Shown here piece after piece: positions 26,335-33,525 of a stretch of 33,525 bases of DNA; position 1 is the first letter of the stretch; each line of letters starts with the position of its first letter. The notes beneath the pieces were generated by a model. It saw nothing but the letters and a program-made list of their open reading frames with translations. It was not told the DNA's origin and did no database searches. Made by a program: the position numbers and the translations under genes. Source of the stretch: Planctomyces sp. (GTDB lineage: Bacteria > Planctomycetota > Planctomycetia > Planctomycetales > Planctomycetaceae); the NCBI GenBank assembly GCA_005791255.1, contig SXXK01000196.1:1-33525 (forward strand), in the 5' to 3' direction.

Positions 26335-27024
26335 ATGATTGCCATCCGAGACCTGCGATTTGCGTGGACTGACGGGCCTTTTCAGCTGCAGATACCGAGG
26401 CTGGAGATTGCCCGTGGCGAAGCCGCAGTGCTGGCCGGCCCCAGTGGCTGTGGAAAAACGACGCTGCTGAACCTGATCTGTGGCATCCTCTCTCCGGCGG
26501 CCGGTCTGGTGGAGGTGGCGGGTACAGACCTCGGGCGTTTGTCGGATGCTGACCGCCGACTGTTCCGGCTCAGAAATATCGGGCTTGTGTTTCAGGACTT
26601 TCAGTTGATCGACTACCTCGATGTGCTGGGCAACGTCCTGCTGCCCTGTCGCATTCAGCCCGCTGTAAAGCTGACCCCCGCGATTCACGAACGGGGCCTT
26701 GATCTGCTGAACCAGGTCGGACTGGCGAATTTTTCTCAGCGCCCCGTAACTCGACTTTCGCAGGGCGAACGGCAGCGGGTAGCGCTCTGCCGGGCACTCC
26801 TGCTCAACCCTCTGCTGCTGCTGGCTGATGAGCCCACCGGTAATCTGGACCCGGAAAACTCCAGACGCATGGTCGAGCTGCTGCTGCAGGAATCCCGCCG
26901 CAGCGGCGCGACGCTGATCATGGTCACTCACGATCACTCACTGCTGCCCATGTTCGACCGCACACTGCCCTTCCTGCAGTATCTGGCCAGGACAGACGGG
27001 ACGGAAGCAGGAGCATCCGCATGA
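26335..27024 (+). CDS. ABC transporter ATP-binding protein, LolD/MacB-like
   Basis: 229 residues: Walker A GPSGCGKT (35-42), Q-loop Q87, signature LSQGE (141-145), Walker B LLLADEP (161-167) and H-loop H199. The VFQDFQLIDYLDVLGNVLLP stretch is typical of the ATPases that power FtsX-like permeases (LolD, MacB, FtsE class), which use mechanical coupling and not channel transport. The signature deviates from the usual LSGGE/LSGGQ by a Gln. Its stop overlaps the permease start by four bases (ATGA), and AGGAG within its end serves the next gene, so ATPase and permease are translationally coupled. The Ala/Gly-rich tail is unremarkable. Confidence 0.93.
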   Translation: MIAIRDLRFAWTDGPFQLQIPRLEIARGEAAVLAGPSGCGKTTLLNLICGILSPAAGLVEVAGTDLGRLSDADRRLFRLRNIGLVFQDFQLIDYLDVLGNVLLPCRIQPAVKLTPAIHERGLDLLNQVGLANFSQRPVTRLSQGERQRVALCRALLLNPLLLLADEPTGNLDPENSRRMVELLLQESRRSGATLIMVTHDHSLLPMFDRTLPFLQYLARTDGTEAGASA

Positions 27025-28223
27025 ACAGTGCCTTCTATCTGGCGATACGCTCGCTGTGGTGGCATCGCAGCAGATCTCTCGCCGTCATCTTCAGTCTGGC
27101 CATCATTATCTGGCTGCCCGCCACCCTGCGGATCGCACTCAACCAGTTTCGCAGTGAAATCTCGGCACGAGCGCTCTCCACTCCAATCGTCATCGGTGCC
27201 CCTGGCAGCCGTATTGACCTCGTCATGCACTCCCTCTACTTCCGCTCGCAGCCCGCGACAACGGTCACCATGGCCGAACATGCGCTGGCTGCGGAGTCTG
27301 TCGGTGTTACCGCTGTCCCGCTGCATATGCGATTTACGACCCGCTCTCAGCCGGGCGCTGAGGGAGCACCAATCGTCGGAACAACACCTGAGTACTTCAC
27401 CTTCCGCCGGCTGACTCCGCAATCGGGAGAACTTCCGGCACTGCTTGGCGAATGTGTGCTGGGGGCAGATTACGCAGAACGCAGCGGTCTCGGAACCGGT
27501 GATACCGTCCTGTCAGCACCTCGAAATGCCCTGAATCTGGCAGGAGACTATCCGCTCCGGATGCTGATCACAGGGGTACTTGCCCGCAATCATTCCCCTG
27601 ACGATGACGCGGTCTTTACGGACCTTCGTACCGCCTGGGTTATCGAAGGAATCGGGCACGGGCACCAAAACGTCGACCGGCAGACGGATCCCTCCCTGCT
27701 GCTGTCCAACGATCGAGACGATGCCGCCAGCGTGACGGCTGGTCTGGGAGTCCTGCCGTATCTGGAAATCACCGATGAAAACCGGGACTCTTTCCACTTT
27801 CACGGCAATGCCTCAGAATTCCCGCTGACTGCTGTTCTTGCCGTACCGTTCACTGAACGCGACCGCATCAAACTGCTGGGCAGGTTCAGCGGAAGTCGCC
27901 AGCTGCAGTGCATCAGTCCCCCTCAGGTGATCGAGGAACTTCTGAGCATCGTATTTCGCATCGAGCAGTTCGTACTGCTGTTCACACTGGCTGCTGCCGG
28001 AGCCGCCCTGCTGCTGCTGGCGCTTGTGCTGAACCTGTCACTCAAACTGCGAGCTGCAGAAATGCAGACGATGTTCCGTCTCGGCTGCAGCCGGCTGACC
28101 ATCCTGCGACTGCAGTCTGCAGACGTGCTGCTGCTGCTGACCAGTGCCGCTGGAATCGCTGTTGCCGGTGGCCTGCTGGCCCGCAGCACTGCCGCAGCAC
28201 TGCTGCAGCAACTGCTGCTGTGA
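27021..28223 (+). CDS. FtsX-like ABC permease with three visible membrane helices
   Basis: 400 residues. One helix near the N-terminus (about 18-38) is followed by a large extracytoplasmic domain (about 40-310, with ARALSTPIVIGAPGSRIDLV typical of this permease type) and two helices (about 317-339 and 368-387) joined by a cytoplasmic coupling loop, AEMQTMFRLGCSRLTILRLQ. Canonical FtsX/LolC permeases have a fourth helix; here the protein stops 13 residues after the third, and no coding continuation is seen before the convergent gene. This may be a subfamily trait. AGGAG lies seven bases before ATG. It is coupled to the ATPase and probably works with the secreted protein upstream; the substrate is unknown. 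Confidence 0.88.
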   Translation: MNSAFYLAIRSLWWHRSRSLAVIFSLAIIIWLPATLRIALNQFRSEISARALSTPIVIGAPGSRIDLVMHSLYFRSQPATTVTMAEHALAAESVGVTAVPLHMRFTTRSQPGAEGAPIVGTTPEYFTFRRLTPQSGELPALLGECVLGADYAERSGLGTGDTVLSAPRNALNLAGDYPLRMLITGVLARNHSPDDDAVFTDLRTAWVIEGIGHGHQNVDRQTDPSLLLSNDRDDAASVTAGLGVLPYLEITDENRDSFHFHGNASEFPLTAVLAVPFTERDRIKLLGRFSGSRQLQCISPPQVIEELLSIVFRIEQFVLLFTLAAAGAALLLLALVLNLSLKLRAAEMQTMFRLGCSRLTILRLQSADVLLLLTSAAGIAVAGGLLARSTAAALLQQLLL

Positions 28224-28241
28224 CCAGATCCACTGTGCCGA

Positions 28242-28553
28242 TCAGCAGCTCACTATGCGATTGGGGAGTCGGATCCGGTTGAATCTGTGACCGGTCGCGT
28301 CATAGAACAGCAGTTCATTGGCAGATTCCGCCCACACCGCAGCCAGCCTCACGGAACGCGGACCATGCAGCAGAAACTGCACGCCACAGCGACGCCCTCC
28401 CTGCTGAATCTCCAGCTCCGTCATCGGAAACTGATACTCCAGCAGGTTCTCACGACGACACAGATGCACATGCACAAAGTGCCTGAGCTGCTCAAATGTC
28501 CGAATCTCTGAGGGACTTACAGTTCGCTGAACCGATTCGGCGGATTGAGGCAT
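28242..28553 (-). CDS. Small protein of unknown function (103 residues)
   Basis: A short soluble protein with no signal peptide or membrane helix. A helical N-terminal half carries TFEQLRHFVHVHLCRRENLL, and a beta-rich C-terminal half carries MTELEIQQGGRRCGVQFLLH, SVRLAAVWAESANELLFYD and RFNRIRL. I recall similar small proteins in other planctomycetes but no function. ATG 28553 is supported by AAGGGA nine bases upstream; an in-frame start at 28595 is less likely. It ends 18 bases from the convergent permease gene, and 201 bases separate it from the hydrolase gene upstream on the same strand, so it probably has its own promoter. Confidence 0.7.
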   Translation of the reverse strand: MPQSAESVQRTVSPSEIRTFEQLRHFVHVHLCRRENLLEYQFPMTELEIQQGGRRCGVQFLLHGPRSVRLAAVWAESANELLFYDATGHRFNRIRLPNRIVSC

Positions 28554-28754
28554 GCAGGATGTTCCCTTGCAGTCAGTATCTGACCTGGCATCCATTCCCG
28601 GAAAGCCGCAGTTCGGGAAACATCGGCAGAATTTTCCGATCTTCCCTGAAGGCTCAGGTTGTATCGGTCCGGGTTTTCATAAACATTGCCAGATCTGAAG
28701 CCGCCTCTCACAGCCGCCAGGACCCCAACAACCGCTACAGTTCACCTGAACCAG

Positions 28755-29846
28755 TCAGTTGCCTTGACCGCTGCCGTCCGCCCCGACAGCAGGCAGCTCC
28801 ACCGCTGACTCCGGGTTCATCTTCGTGCGGATCTCCGCAATCACGGCGGGCAGATACAGAATTCCTGAATAGTGATCGGCCGCCATTTCAATGTGATGGC
28901 CGGCCGGCAGTTTGGCTGCACTCGCCAGTGCGTGAGAACAGGCCGGGGGCACAACATCATCGTACTTCCCGCTGTAGAGCCACGTCGACTGCGGACGCAG
29001 CCTGTGAGCAACCCGCAGCGGTTCGACAGGTCGCGCCAATTCGCGAATCTGCTCCGCCTTCACCCCCAGCGCCTCCAGTCGTTGCCGAACTTTCGCCGCA
29101 TCCTTCTGCCCCTGCAGCACCACATCGTGCAGATTCCCCCCGGCCAGCAGAATGAACACACGATCAAAACCTTTATCCAGCCCACCAGCCGTCGACGTCA
29201 CAAACCCGCCCAGACTGGTCCCCTGCACCCCAAAAACCCTGCCGCTGATCAGCGGCAGACTGGCCGCCGCATCCCGCGCACGGCGAACATCGGCCACAGC
29301 CTGCTTCAATCCATCCAGCATCTTTTCCGCTCGATCCGCATCCGGTGTCCGACGCGCACCATAGCCCGGCAGATGAATCAGAAACGTATGCAGTCCCTGA
29401 GCATTCAGACCGCGCGCAAAGATCCGACCGACCGTCATACCACGCCCGGACTCATGCACCACAATCACACAGTCCGCAGCACACGGACGACGATCCTTGT
29501 CCCGCGCTGCATACCACTCCATCGACACCAGATCGTTGATGCCATTCCCCGATGACACAGGGGAAGGAAATCGAACCAGCAGATCACCCTCATTCTCACG
29601 CGGACTTTCCAGAGTCACCTTAAAATCAGCAGGCTTCCACCGCAAACCCTCCAAACACTGCTGAGCATCCTGCAGTCCGTCCGCCGCAGTATCCAGGGTG
29701 TCACGCGCCTGGAACACAGTCCCTGCCCGCGGCAGCTCAGCAGCTGCCAGCACGAAACCACACCACGGCAACGACAGCAGACAGCACATCGCTGTCAGCC
29801 ACGACCGCTGCATCACTCCTCGCTTACACCGAACACTTCCGCTCAT
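28755..29846 (-). CDS. Secreted alpha/beta hydrolase
   Basis: 363 residues. A signal peptide (about 12-36, ending LAAAE) is followed by an alpha/beta hydrolase core. The nucleophile elbow is GTSLGG (S211), the acid is probably D296 or D297 in GKYDDVVP, and the His is probably H325 in ADHYSG. VIVVHESGRGMTVGR (128-141) gives the oxyanion-hole strand, and HLPGYGARRT a typical loop. The substrate is unknown; esterase or acyl hydrolase activity is likely. ATG 29846 overlaps the plsY stop by four bases, giving translational coupling. An in-frame ATG at 29813 has GAGGAG only two bases upstream, which is too close. Confidence 0.88.
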   Translation of the reverse strand: MSGSVRCKRGVMQRSWLTAMCCLLSLPWCGFVLAAAELPRAGTVFQARDTLDTAADGLQDAQQCLEGLRWKPADFKVTLESPRENEGDLLVRFPSPVSSGNGINDLVSMEWYAARDKDRRPCAADCVIVVHESGRGMTVGRIFARGLNAQGLHTFLIHLPGYGARRTPDADRAEKMLDGLKQAVADVRRARDAAASLPLISGRVFGVQGTSLGGFVTSTAGGLDKGFDRVFILLAGGNLHDVVLQGQKDAAKVRQRLEALGVKAEQIRELARPVEPLRVAHRLRPQSTWLYSGKYDDVVPPACSHALASAAKLPAGHHIEMAADHYSGILYLPAVIAEIRTKMNPESAVELPAVGADGSGQGN

Positions 29847-30508
29847 GGCTGTGACTGCTCCTCAGGAGGACGCTTCGAACCACCAATTCGACGTTCCGTT
29901 CCATTGACGATTCGCACGAGGTTCGTGCGATGACGCCAGATGATCACTGCTGGCACGATCAGAGAAAAAACTGTCAGTGGGAGTCGATTTGTTGACAGAG
30001 CCGCCATTCCATACTTCTGCAGATGAAACACCAGAAAACCCAGTGCTGCCAGGATCGATGCCAGCGAGACCATCCGCGAGACAGCGAGGGACAGCACAAA
30101 CACCACCAGTGCCGCCGCACTGTGCAGCGGCGCAGCCACCAGCACCGCACCCAGCGCCGTCGCCACCCCTTTCCCACCCCGCAACCCCAGCCAGACCGGA
30201 TACATGTGACCGAAAATTGCAGCCAGACCCGACATCAGCGGGGCAACCTGCCCCCGATCATCCTCTGCCGCCCATCGCATCACCGCTCCAGCCGCCAGCA
30301 CCGGCAGCATGCCCTTCAAAGCATCCAGCAGCAATACCAGCACTCCCGCCTTCCAGCCGAGGACACGCCAGACATTCGTCGCTCCGATATTACCGCTGCC
30401 ATGACGACGAATGTCGTCGCCCAGCAGCAATCGACCGGCAAGAAATCCAAACGGGATCCCACCAATCAAAAATGACACCAACGCACAAGCGAGGACCAAA
30501 AGTACCAT
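29843..30508 (-). CDS. plsY: Glycerol-3-phosphate acyltransferase
   Basis: An integral membrane enzyme of 221 residues with several hydrophobic helices. It transfers an acyl group from acyl phosphate to glycerol-3-phosphate, the first step of phospholipid synthesis. The three PlsY motifs are present: GSGNIGATN (37-45), KGMLP (65-69) and GHMYPVWLGLRGGKGVAT (100-117); RHRTNLVRIVNGTE near the C-terminus is also typical. ATG 30508 is chosen; an in-frame TTG at 30514 would add two residues. The gene begins 29 bases after the large cytochrome gene and overlaps the hydrolase start by four bases, so the three are probably one transcript. Confidence 0.96.
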   Translation of the reverse strand: MVLLVLACALVSFLIGGIPFGFLAGRLLLGDDIRRHGSGNIGATNVWRVLGWKAGVLVLLLDALKGMLPVLAAGAVMRWAAEDDRGQVAPLMSGLAAIFGHMYPVWLGLRGGKGVATALGAVLVAAPLHSAAALVVFVLSLAVSRMVSLASILAALGFLVFHLQKYGMAALSTNRLPLTVFSLIVPAVIIWRHRTNLVRIVNGTERRIGGSKRPPEEQSQP

Positions 30509-30537
30509 AAACAACTGCCCACTTCATCGCCCGCAGA

Positions 30538-33360
30538 TCACCAGATCAAAGTCAGCCGCACCGTCGCCGCTGTCACTCCCGCAGGCAACTGAATCAACAG
30601 TTCATCCTGATCACCACTGCGACGAACCACAGCCAGGCCCTCCTCCACCTGCAGTCGCACCCCATTCCAGACAAATGCATCCTGCACCTGCTCAATCTTC
30701 CCCGCAGCCACTCGCAGCCACAAATCATTCAGCGGCTCCGCTGACTTCACAGTCAGCGTTCTCCGCAGCCCATTGTCGGGCTCATTCGCAACAGGCGTCA
30801 GTGTCTCCTCCACCTCCACCACATTCCACTGATAACGGAATGTGGGCACCCCGGCAGCGTTCAGACGATAGCCCTGGAATCGATATCCCGTTTCCCTTGG
30901 ATTGCCACCGGGCCAGGACTGATCCAGCGATGACAGTTTGGCCAGCGGAGGACCGGCAGGCAGCACCATCACGTGATCACCCATCGGGCTCTGATTCCCC
31001 GGACCACGATCGACCCAGTGCTTCGCCGCATCAATGAATGCCCCATGCCAGATCAGACGTGCAGTCATGTGCTCGGCATCCCACGCAAAATGCACGCGTT
31101 CAGGAAAACCGACCGCAATTCCGCGAGGCGACAGACCTTCCAGAAAATTCCTGTAGATCAGCGGGCGTCCCGTTGGCTTCAGTTCAATCGCCTGCCGCTC
31201 CAGCCCCGAAGGTATTTTCGCTCGACGACCATCCAGCAGATAACGCCAGATCGCCTCAATCTGCAGCTCAGGCTCGCCATTCAATACCCCGGGAACCACC
31301 GAACGACCGCCAGGCCAGGCTGCCGGCATGCGAGTCCCCGGGCGATAGGCCTGCGGATCAGCCAGATATCGATGAAACCAGTCGCGTCGCAGCCTGCGAG
31401 TCATCGTGGTCATGTCCAGTGACTGCAGCCCCGTCGCCGCATACGAATCAAAACGGTGGCACTTGATGCACGACAGCGCCTGGTCACCAACCAGCTGCCG
31501 GGCATCCGCCTTCACCCGGTGGTCCGGAGCCTCAAAAACTACCTCCGGAATCACCTCGCCTCGATCAACAGCAGCCAGCCGCGGCGCAAAGTACTCCGCA
31601 TGCTGTCCGCCAAATCGAGGCATCCGGGTAGCCATATACGGCCGATCCTTCGCTCCCTCCGACAACACCGTCCTGATCCACTCGTCGTTCAGCTTGTCAC
31701 CCGCTCCCGTCAAAGCCGGCGGAATTCGCCCCTCATCACCCATCTCCGGAATCGATCCGGCGAATACATGGTTCAGCGGCTCCGAGACACCTCCCAGATC
31801 ACCGCGGACGTGACACGCATAACAGTTCAGAGACAGCATCGCCTGCTGCACTTCAGACGCCGGTGCCGACTCCGACTGCACGCTGGCCACAGCCGCCAGC
31901 GCTGCCTGCAGATCGCCCCGCTGACGATCACTCAAAGCAAATACCGGCAATCCGGCCGGCACATTGACCGACAAACAACCACCCGCCGGATTCAACTTTG
32001 CAAACTCACGAGCCTTCACCGACGAGGTCAGCTGCTCCGCCCCCTCGCCGTGCTGATGACAGGCGGCACAGCCCAGCTTCGCAAAATATCCACGGCCCTC
32101 AGCCACCAGCTCTGCCGACGGCTCCACAGGCCCCTGCGGTTCCCGCTGAACAGCCGCTCGCGTCAGTGTCGTCAGTGCTGACAACGGCTGACGCCCCAGC
32201 TCCGGCCCCTCAATCTCCACACTCAGCTCTTCACCACCACCCTGCTCAAAGTACTCCACCACCAGCGCATGACTGCCGGCAGTCAACTGAACTGCGCCGC
32301 TGCGACCGGTCGGAGGATGAATGCCGTCATTGTTCACCACTTCCTGTTCATCAATCAGCACACGCGATCCGTCGTCCGATGTCACGTGCACCCGATACTC
32401 ACCCGTTTTCGGAATCTGCACATACCCCAGAAAACGCAGCGCAAAATCATTCTGTCGAGAACCCACGCCGGCGGAAAAATCCGTCGTTGTCCCCTTTGAC
32501 ACCGGCTTCAATGAACTGAAATCCGGCAGAGTATTCCAGCTCCCTTCGAAATATTCATACTCAATATTCGCCTCAACCTGCACTTTCCGCAGCAGATAGC
32601 TGGCCACATCCCGCGATTCCTCAGGCGACAGATTCAGCGACGGCATCCGTCCCGACGGACGCACAAGATGCGGCTCCCGCAGAAACTGAATCAGTGCCGA
32701 AAGCGAATACTTCTCCTCCAGACGTCCCAAAGGCATCAGGAAATCCGGACGCGAATTCAACTGCGGCTTCACTTTGCCCACCGCATCAGCCTCCGGCTCC
32801 TCCTCTTCGTCCGCCGGCGGAGCCAGCCCGCGCCGCAGTGCCTCAATTACCTCGTCACTGCGCTGGTCCCCATGACAGGCAGCACACCCGACCCGATGAA
32901 ACAAGTCCTCGCCACGACGAATGGCATCAGCCGAAACCGCCTGAGCACGCCAGCCACCACCAGCAGTCAGAAACGCCGTCAGGGCATCCAGCACAGCAGG
33001 ATTCGCCGCCGCAGCCGGCAGATGCGGCATCGCAGTGCCCGGCTTGATACCCTGAGGATTCTGCAGGAACTGACGCACAAAGACAGGGTTTAACCGTCGA
33101 GCCGCAGCCGTCAGAACCGGCGCCTGACGAGCCTGCAACGTCAGCCCCGGATACGCCCCATGACATGACTGACAGTTCAGCTCAGTGATCAGCAGCCGCC
33201 CCGCCTGCTCCGCACTCAGATGCTCAGCGCGAAATCGCTGCCACGCCGGCACCACAACGGTATCCTCGACCGCTTCCGCCGCAGCAGACCACAGCACACA
33301 GCAGAAAGACACCACCAGCACCCGCCAGTTGCACCGCCGAAACCACGCAGATCGTTCCAT
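30538..33360 (-). CDS. Secreted five-heme cytochrome c with PA14 domain
   Basis: 940 residues with a signal peptide (about 12-30). Five c-type heme motifs: CQSCH (63-67), CAACH (159-163), CAACH (431-435), CYACH (513-517) and CIKCH (631-635). A PA14-like domain lies between hemes two and three (about 265-385, with YVQIPKTGEYRVHVTSDDGSR). Candidate distal Met ligands occur in GTAMPHL (M111), SGRMPSL (M239), ATRMPRF (M580) and GTRMPAA (M678); none follows heme three. The last 220 residues form a beta-rich domain without heme. Such proteins are characteristic of planctomycetes and probably combine periplasmic electron transfer with carbohydrate contact; the role is unproven. ATG 33360 is chosen because AGGTGA precedes it and the signal peptide follows; the frame extends to 33483. 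Confidence 0.92.
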   Translation of the reverse strand: MERSAWFRRCNWRVLVVSFCCVLWSAAAEAVEDTVVVPAWQRFRAEHLSAEQAGRLLITELNCQSCHGAYPGLTLQARQAPVLTAAARRLNPVFVRQFLQNPQGIKPGTAMPHLPAAAANPAVLDALTAFLTAGGGWRAQAVSADAIRRGEDLFHRVGCAACHGDQRSDEVIEALRRGLAPPADEEEEPEADAVGKVKPQLNSRPDFLMPLGRLEEKYSLSALIQFLREPHLVRPSGRMPSLNLSPEESRDVASYLLRKVQVEANIEYEYFEGSWNTLPDFSSLKPVSKGTTTDFSAGVGSRQNDFALRFLGYVQIPKTGEYRVHVTSDDGSRVLIDEQEVVNNDGIHPPTGRSGAVQLTAGSHALVVEYFEQGGGEELSVEIEGPELGRQPLSALTTLTRAAVQREPQGPVEPSAELVAEGRGYFAKLGCAACHQHGEGAEQLTSSVKAREFAKLNPAGGCLSVNVPAGLPVFALSDRQRGDLQAALAAVASVQSESAPASEVQQAMLSLNCYACHVRGDLGGVSEPLNHVFAGSIPEMGDEGRIPPALTGAGDKLNDEWIRTVLSEGAKDRPYMATRMPRFGGQHAEYFAPRLAAVDRGEVIPEVVFEAPDHRVKADARQLVGDQALSCIKCHRFDSYAATGLQSLDMTTMTRRLRRDWFHRYLADPQAYRPGTRMPAAWPGGRSVVPGVLNGEPELQIEAIWRYLLDGRRAKIPSGLERQAIELKPTGRPLIYRNFLEGLSPRGIAVGFPERVHFAWDAEHMTARLIWHGAFIDAAKHWVDRGPGNQSPMGDHVMVLPAGPPLAKLSSLDQSWPGGNPRETGYRFQGYRLNAAGVPTFRYQWNVVEVEETLTPVANEPDNGLRRTLTVKSAEPLNDLWLRVAAGKIEQVQDAFVWNGVRLQVEEGLAVVRRSGDQDELLIQLPAGVTAATVRLTLIW

Positions 33361-33525
33361 AGACACCACTTCACCTGCATTGCCAAATTCCCGCGGCACT
33401 GTCCTGCTTCTCAAAAAACAGCAACCTGAAGCGCGCATGCGGGAATCATGAAATGCAATCACCATAAACGCAACCCAGCACACCCCCGATCACCAAATCG
33501 CTCGGGAACTCGACAGACTGCTTCA
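33361..33525. other. Leader/promoter region of the large cytochrome gene, window edge
   Basis: 165 bases upstream of the cytochrome start. It includes AGGTGA about 11 bases before ATG 33360 and a perfect 8-bp inverted repeat, ATTCCCGC (33387-33394) with GCGGGAAT (33439-33446), separated by 44 bases. I see no clear promoter hexamers and no other gene before the window ends. Confidence 0.35.

Noticed and set aside
28872-29555. Plus-strand frame of about 227 codons opposite the alpha/beta hydrolase
   Set aside because: It is rich in Arg/His/Gln/Pro as expected of an antisense shadow, whereas the minus strand carries the signal peptide and hydrolase motifs.
1-33525. CRISPR array, tRNA/rRNA genes, insertion sequence or phage genes
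   Set aside because: I found no regularly spaced direct repeats, no cloverleaf-like spacer sequence and no transposase, integrase or structural phage motifs in the spacers or reading frames.

Overview
The window reads as a chromosomal segment of a GC-rich planctomycete (Planctomycetes, probably order Planctomycetales). The main reasons are a secreted cytochrome of the planctomycete/verrucomicrobial heme-binding type, a five-heme cytochrome with an embedded PA14 domain, a giant modular surface protein with cadherin-like repeats and a GEVED domain, and many small or secreted proteins without clear relatives elsewhere. I see no tRNA, rRNA, CRISPR array, transposase, integrase or phage gene. Coding density is high and the nineteen genes look like ordinary chromosomal content. 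All assignments come from reading motifs by eye; no database search was run.

Layout. Bases 2-7177 (+) hold the 3' part of a gene for a very large exported repeat protein that ends in a hydrophobic, arginine-tailed C-terminus, followed by a textbook intrinsic terminator (7205-7234). Next on + come a PurU-like formyl-THF hydrolase (7271-8128), MetF (8221-9096) and a DevA-type ABC ATPase without its partners (9120-9818). A minus-strand pair follows: a polytopic membrane protein (14195-12669) and then a secreted HEAT/TPR protein (12564-9829). A 357-base divergent spacer leads to a secreted/membrane pentapeptide-repeat protein (14553-15500, +). Converging on it is a minus-strand pair made of a 181-residue conserved-looking protein (18012-17467) and a SNF2-type ATPase (17426-15570). 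Upstream of that pair lies a long nested hairpin (18105-18145). A minus-strand heme-binding-domain protein (19485-18262) is divergent from a histone-deacetylase-family enzyme (19614-20564), which is followed by a secreted M20-family amidohydrolase (20616-22091).

Bases 22224-28223 (+) form a compact gene string with gaps of 34, 34, 24, 14 and -4 bases: peptide deformylase, a UxuB-like SDR, a 640-residue unknown protein, a secreted concanavalin-like protein, and a LolD/MacB-like ATPase with an FtsX-like permease. The third gene of the string starts with GTG, and its ribosome binding site sits in the loop of a small hairpin. The right end is a minus-strand string: five-heme PA14 cytochrome (33360-30538), PlsY acyltransferase (30508-29843), a secreted alpha/beta hydrolase with a 4-base start/stop overlap (29846-28755), and a 103-residue protein (28553-28242).

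How the genes fit together: purU and metF both act on one-carbon folates; the 26335-28223 pair should form one membrane ABC complex; the membrane protein and HEAT/TPR protein at 9829-14195 look like a co-expressed envelope pair; the SNF2 ATPase and its short neighbour look like a functional couple. The items most worth following up are the SNF2 pair with its upstream hairpin, the odd third heme domain in the large cytochrome, and the string around the ABC/FtsX pair. I did not find a convincing defence island or mobile element.
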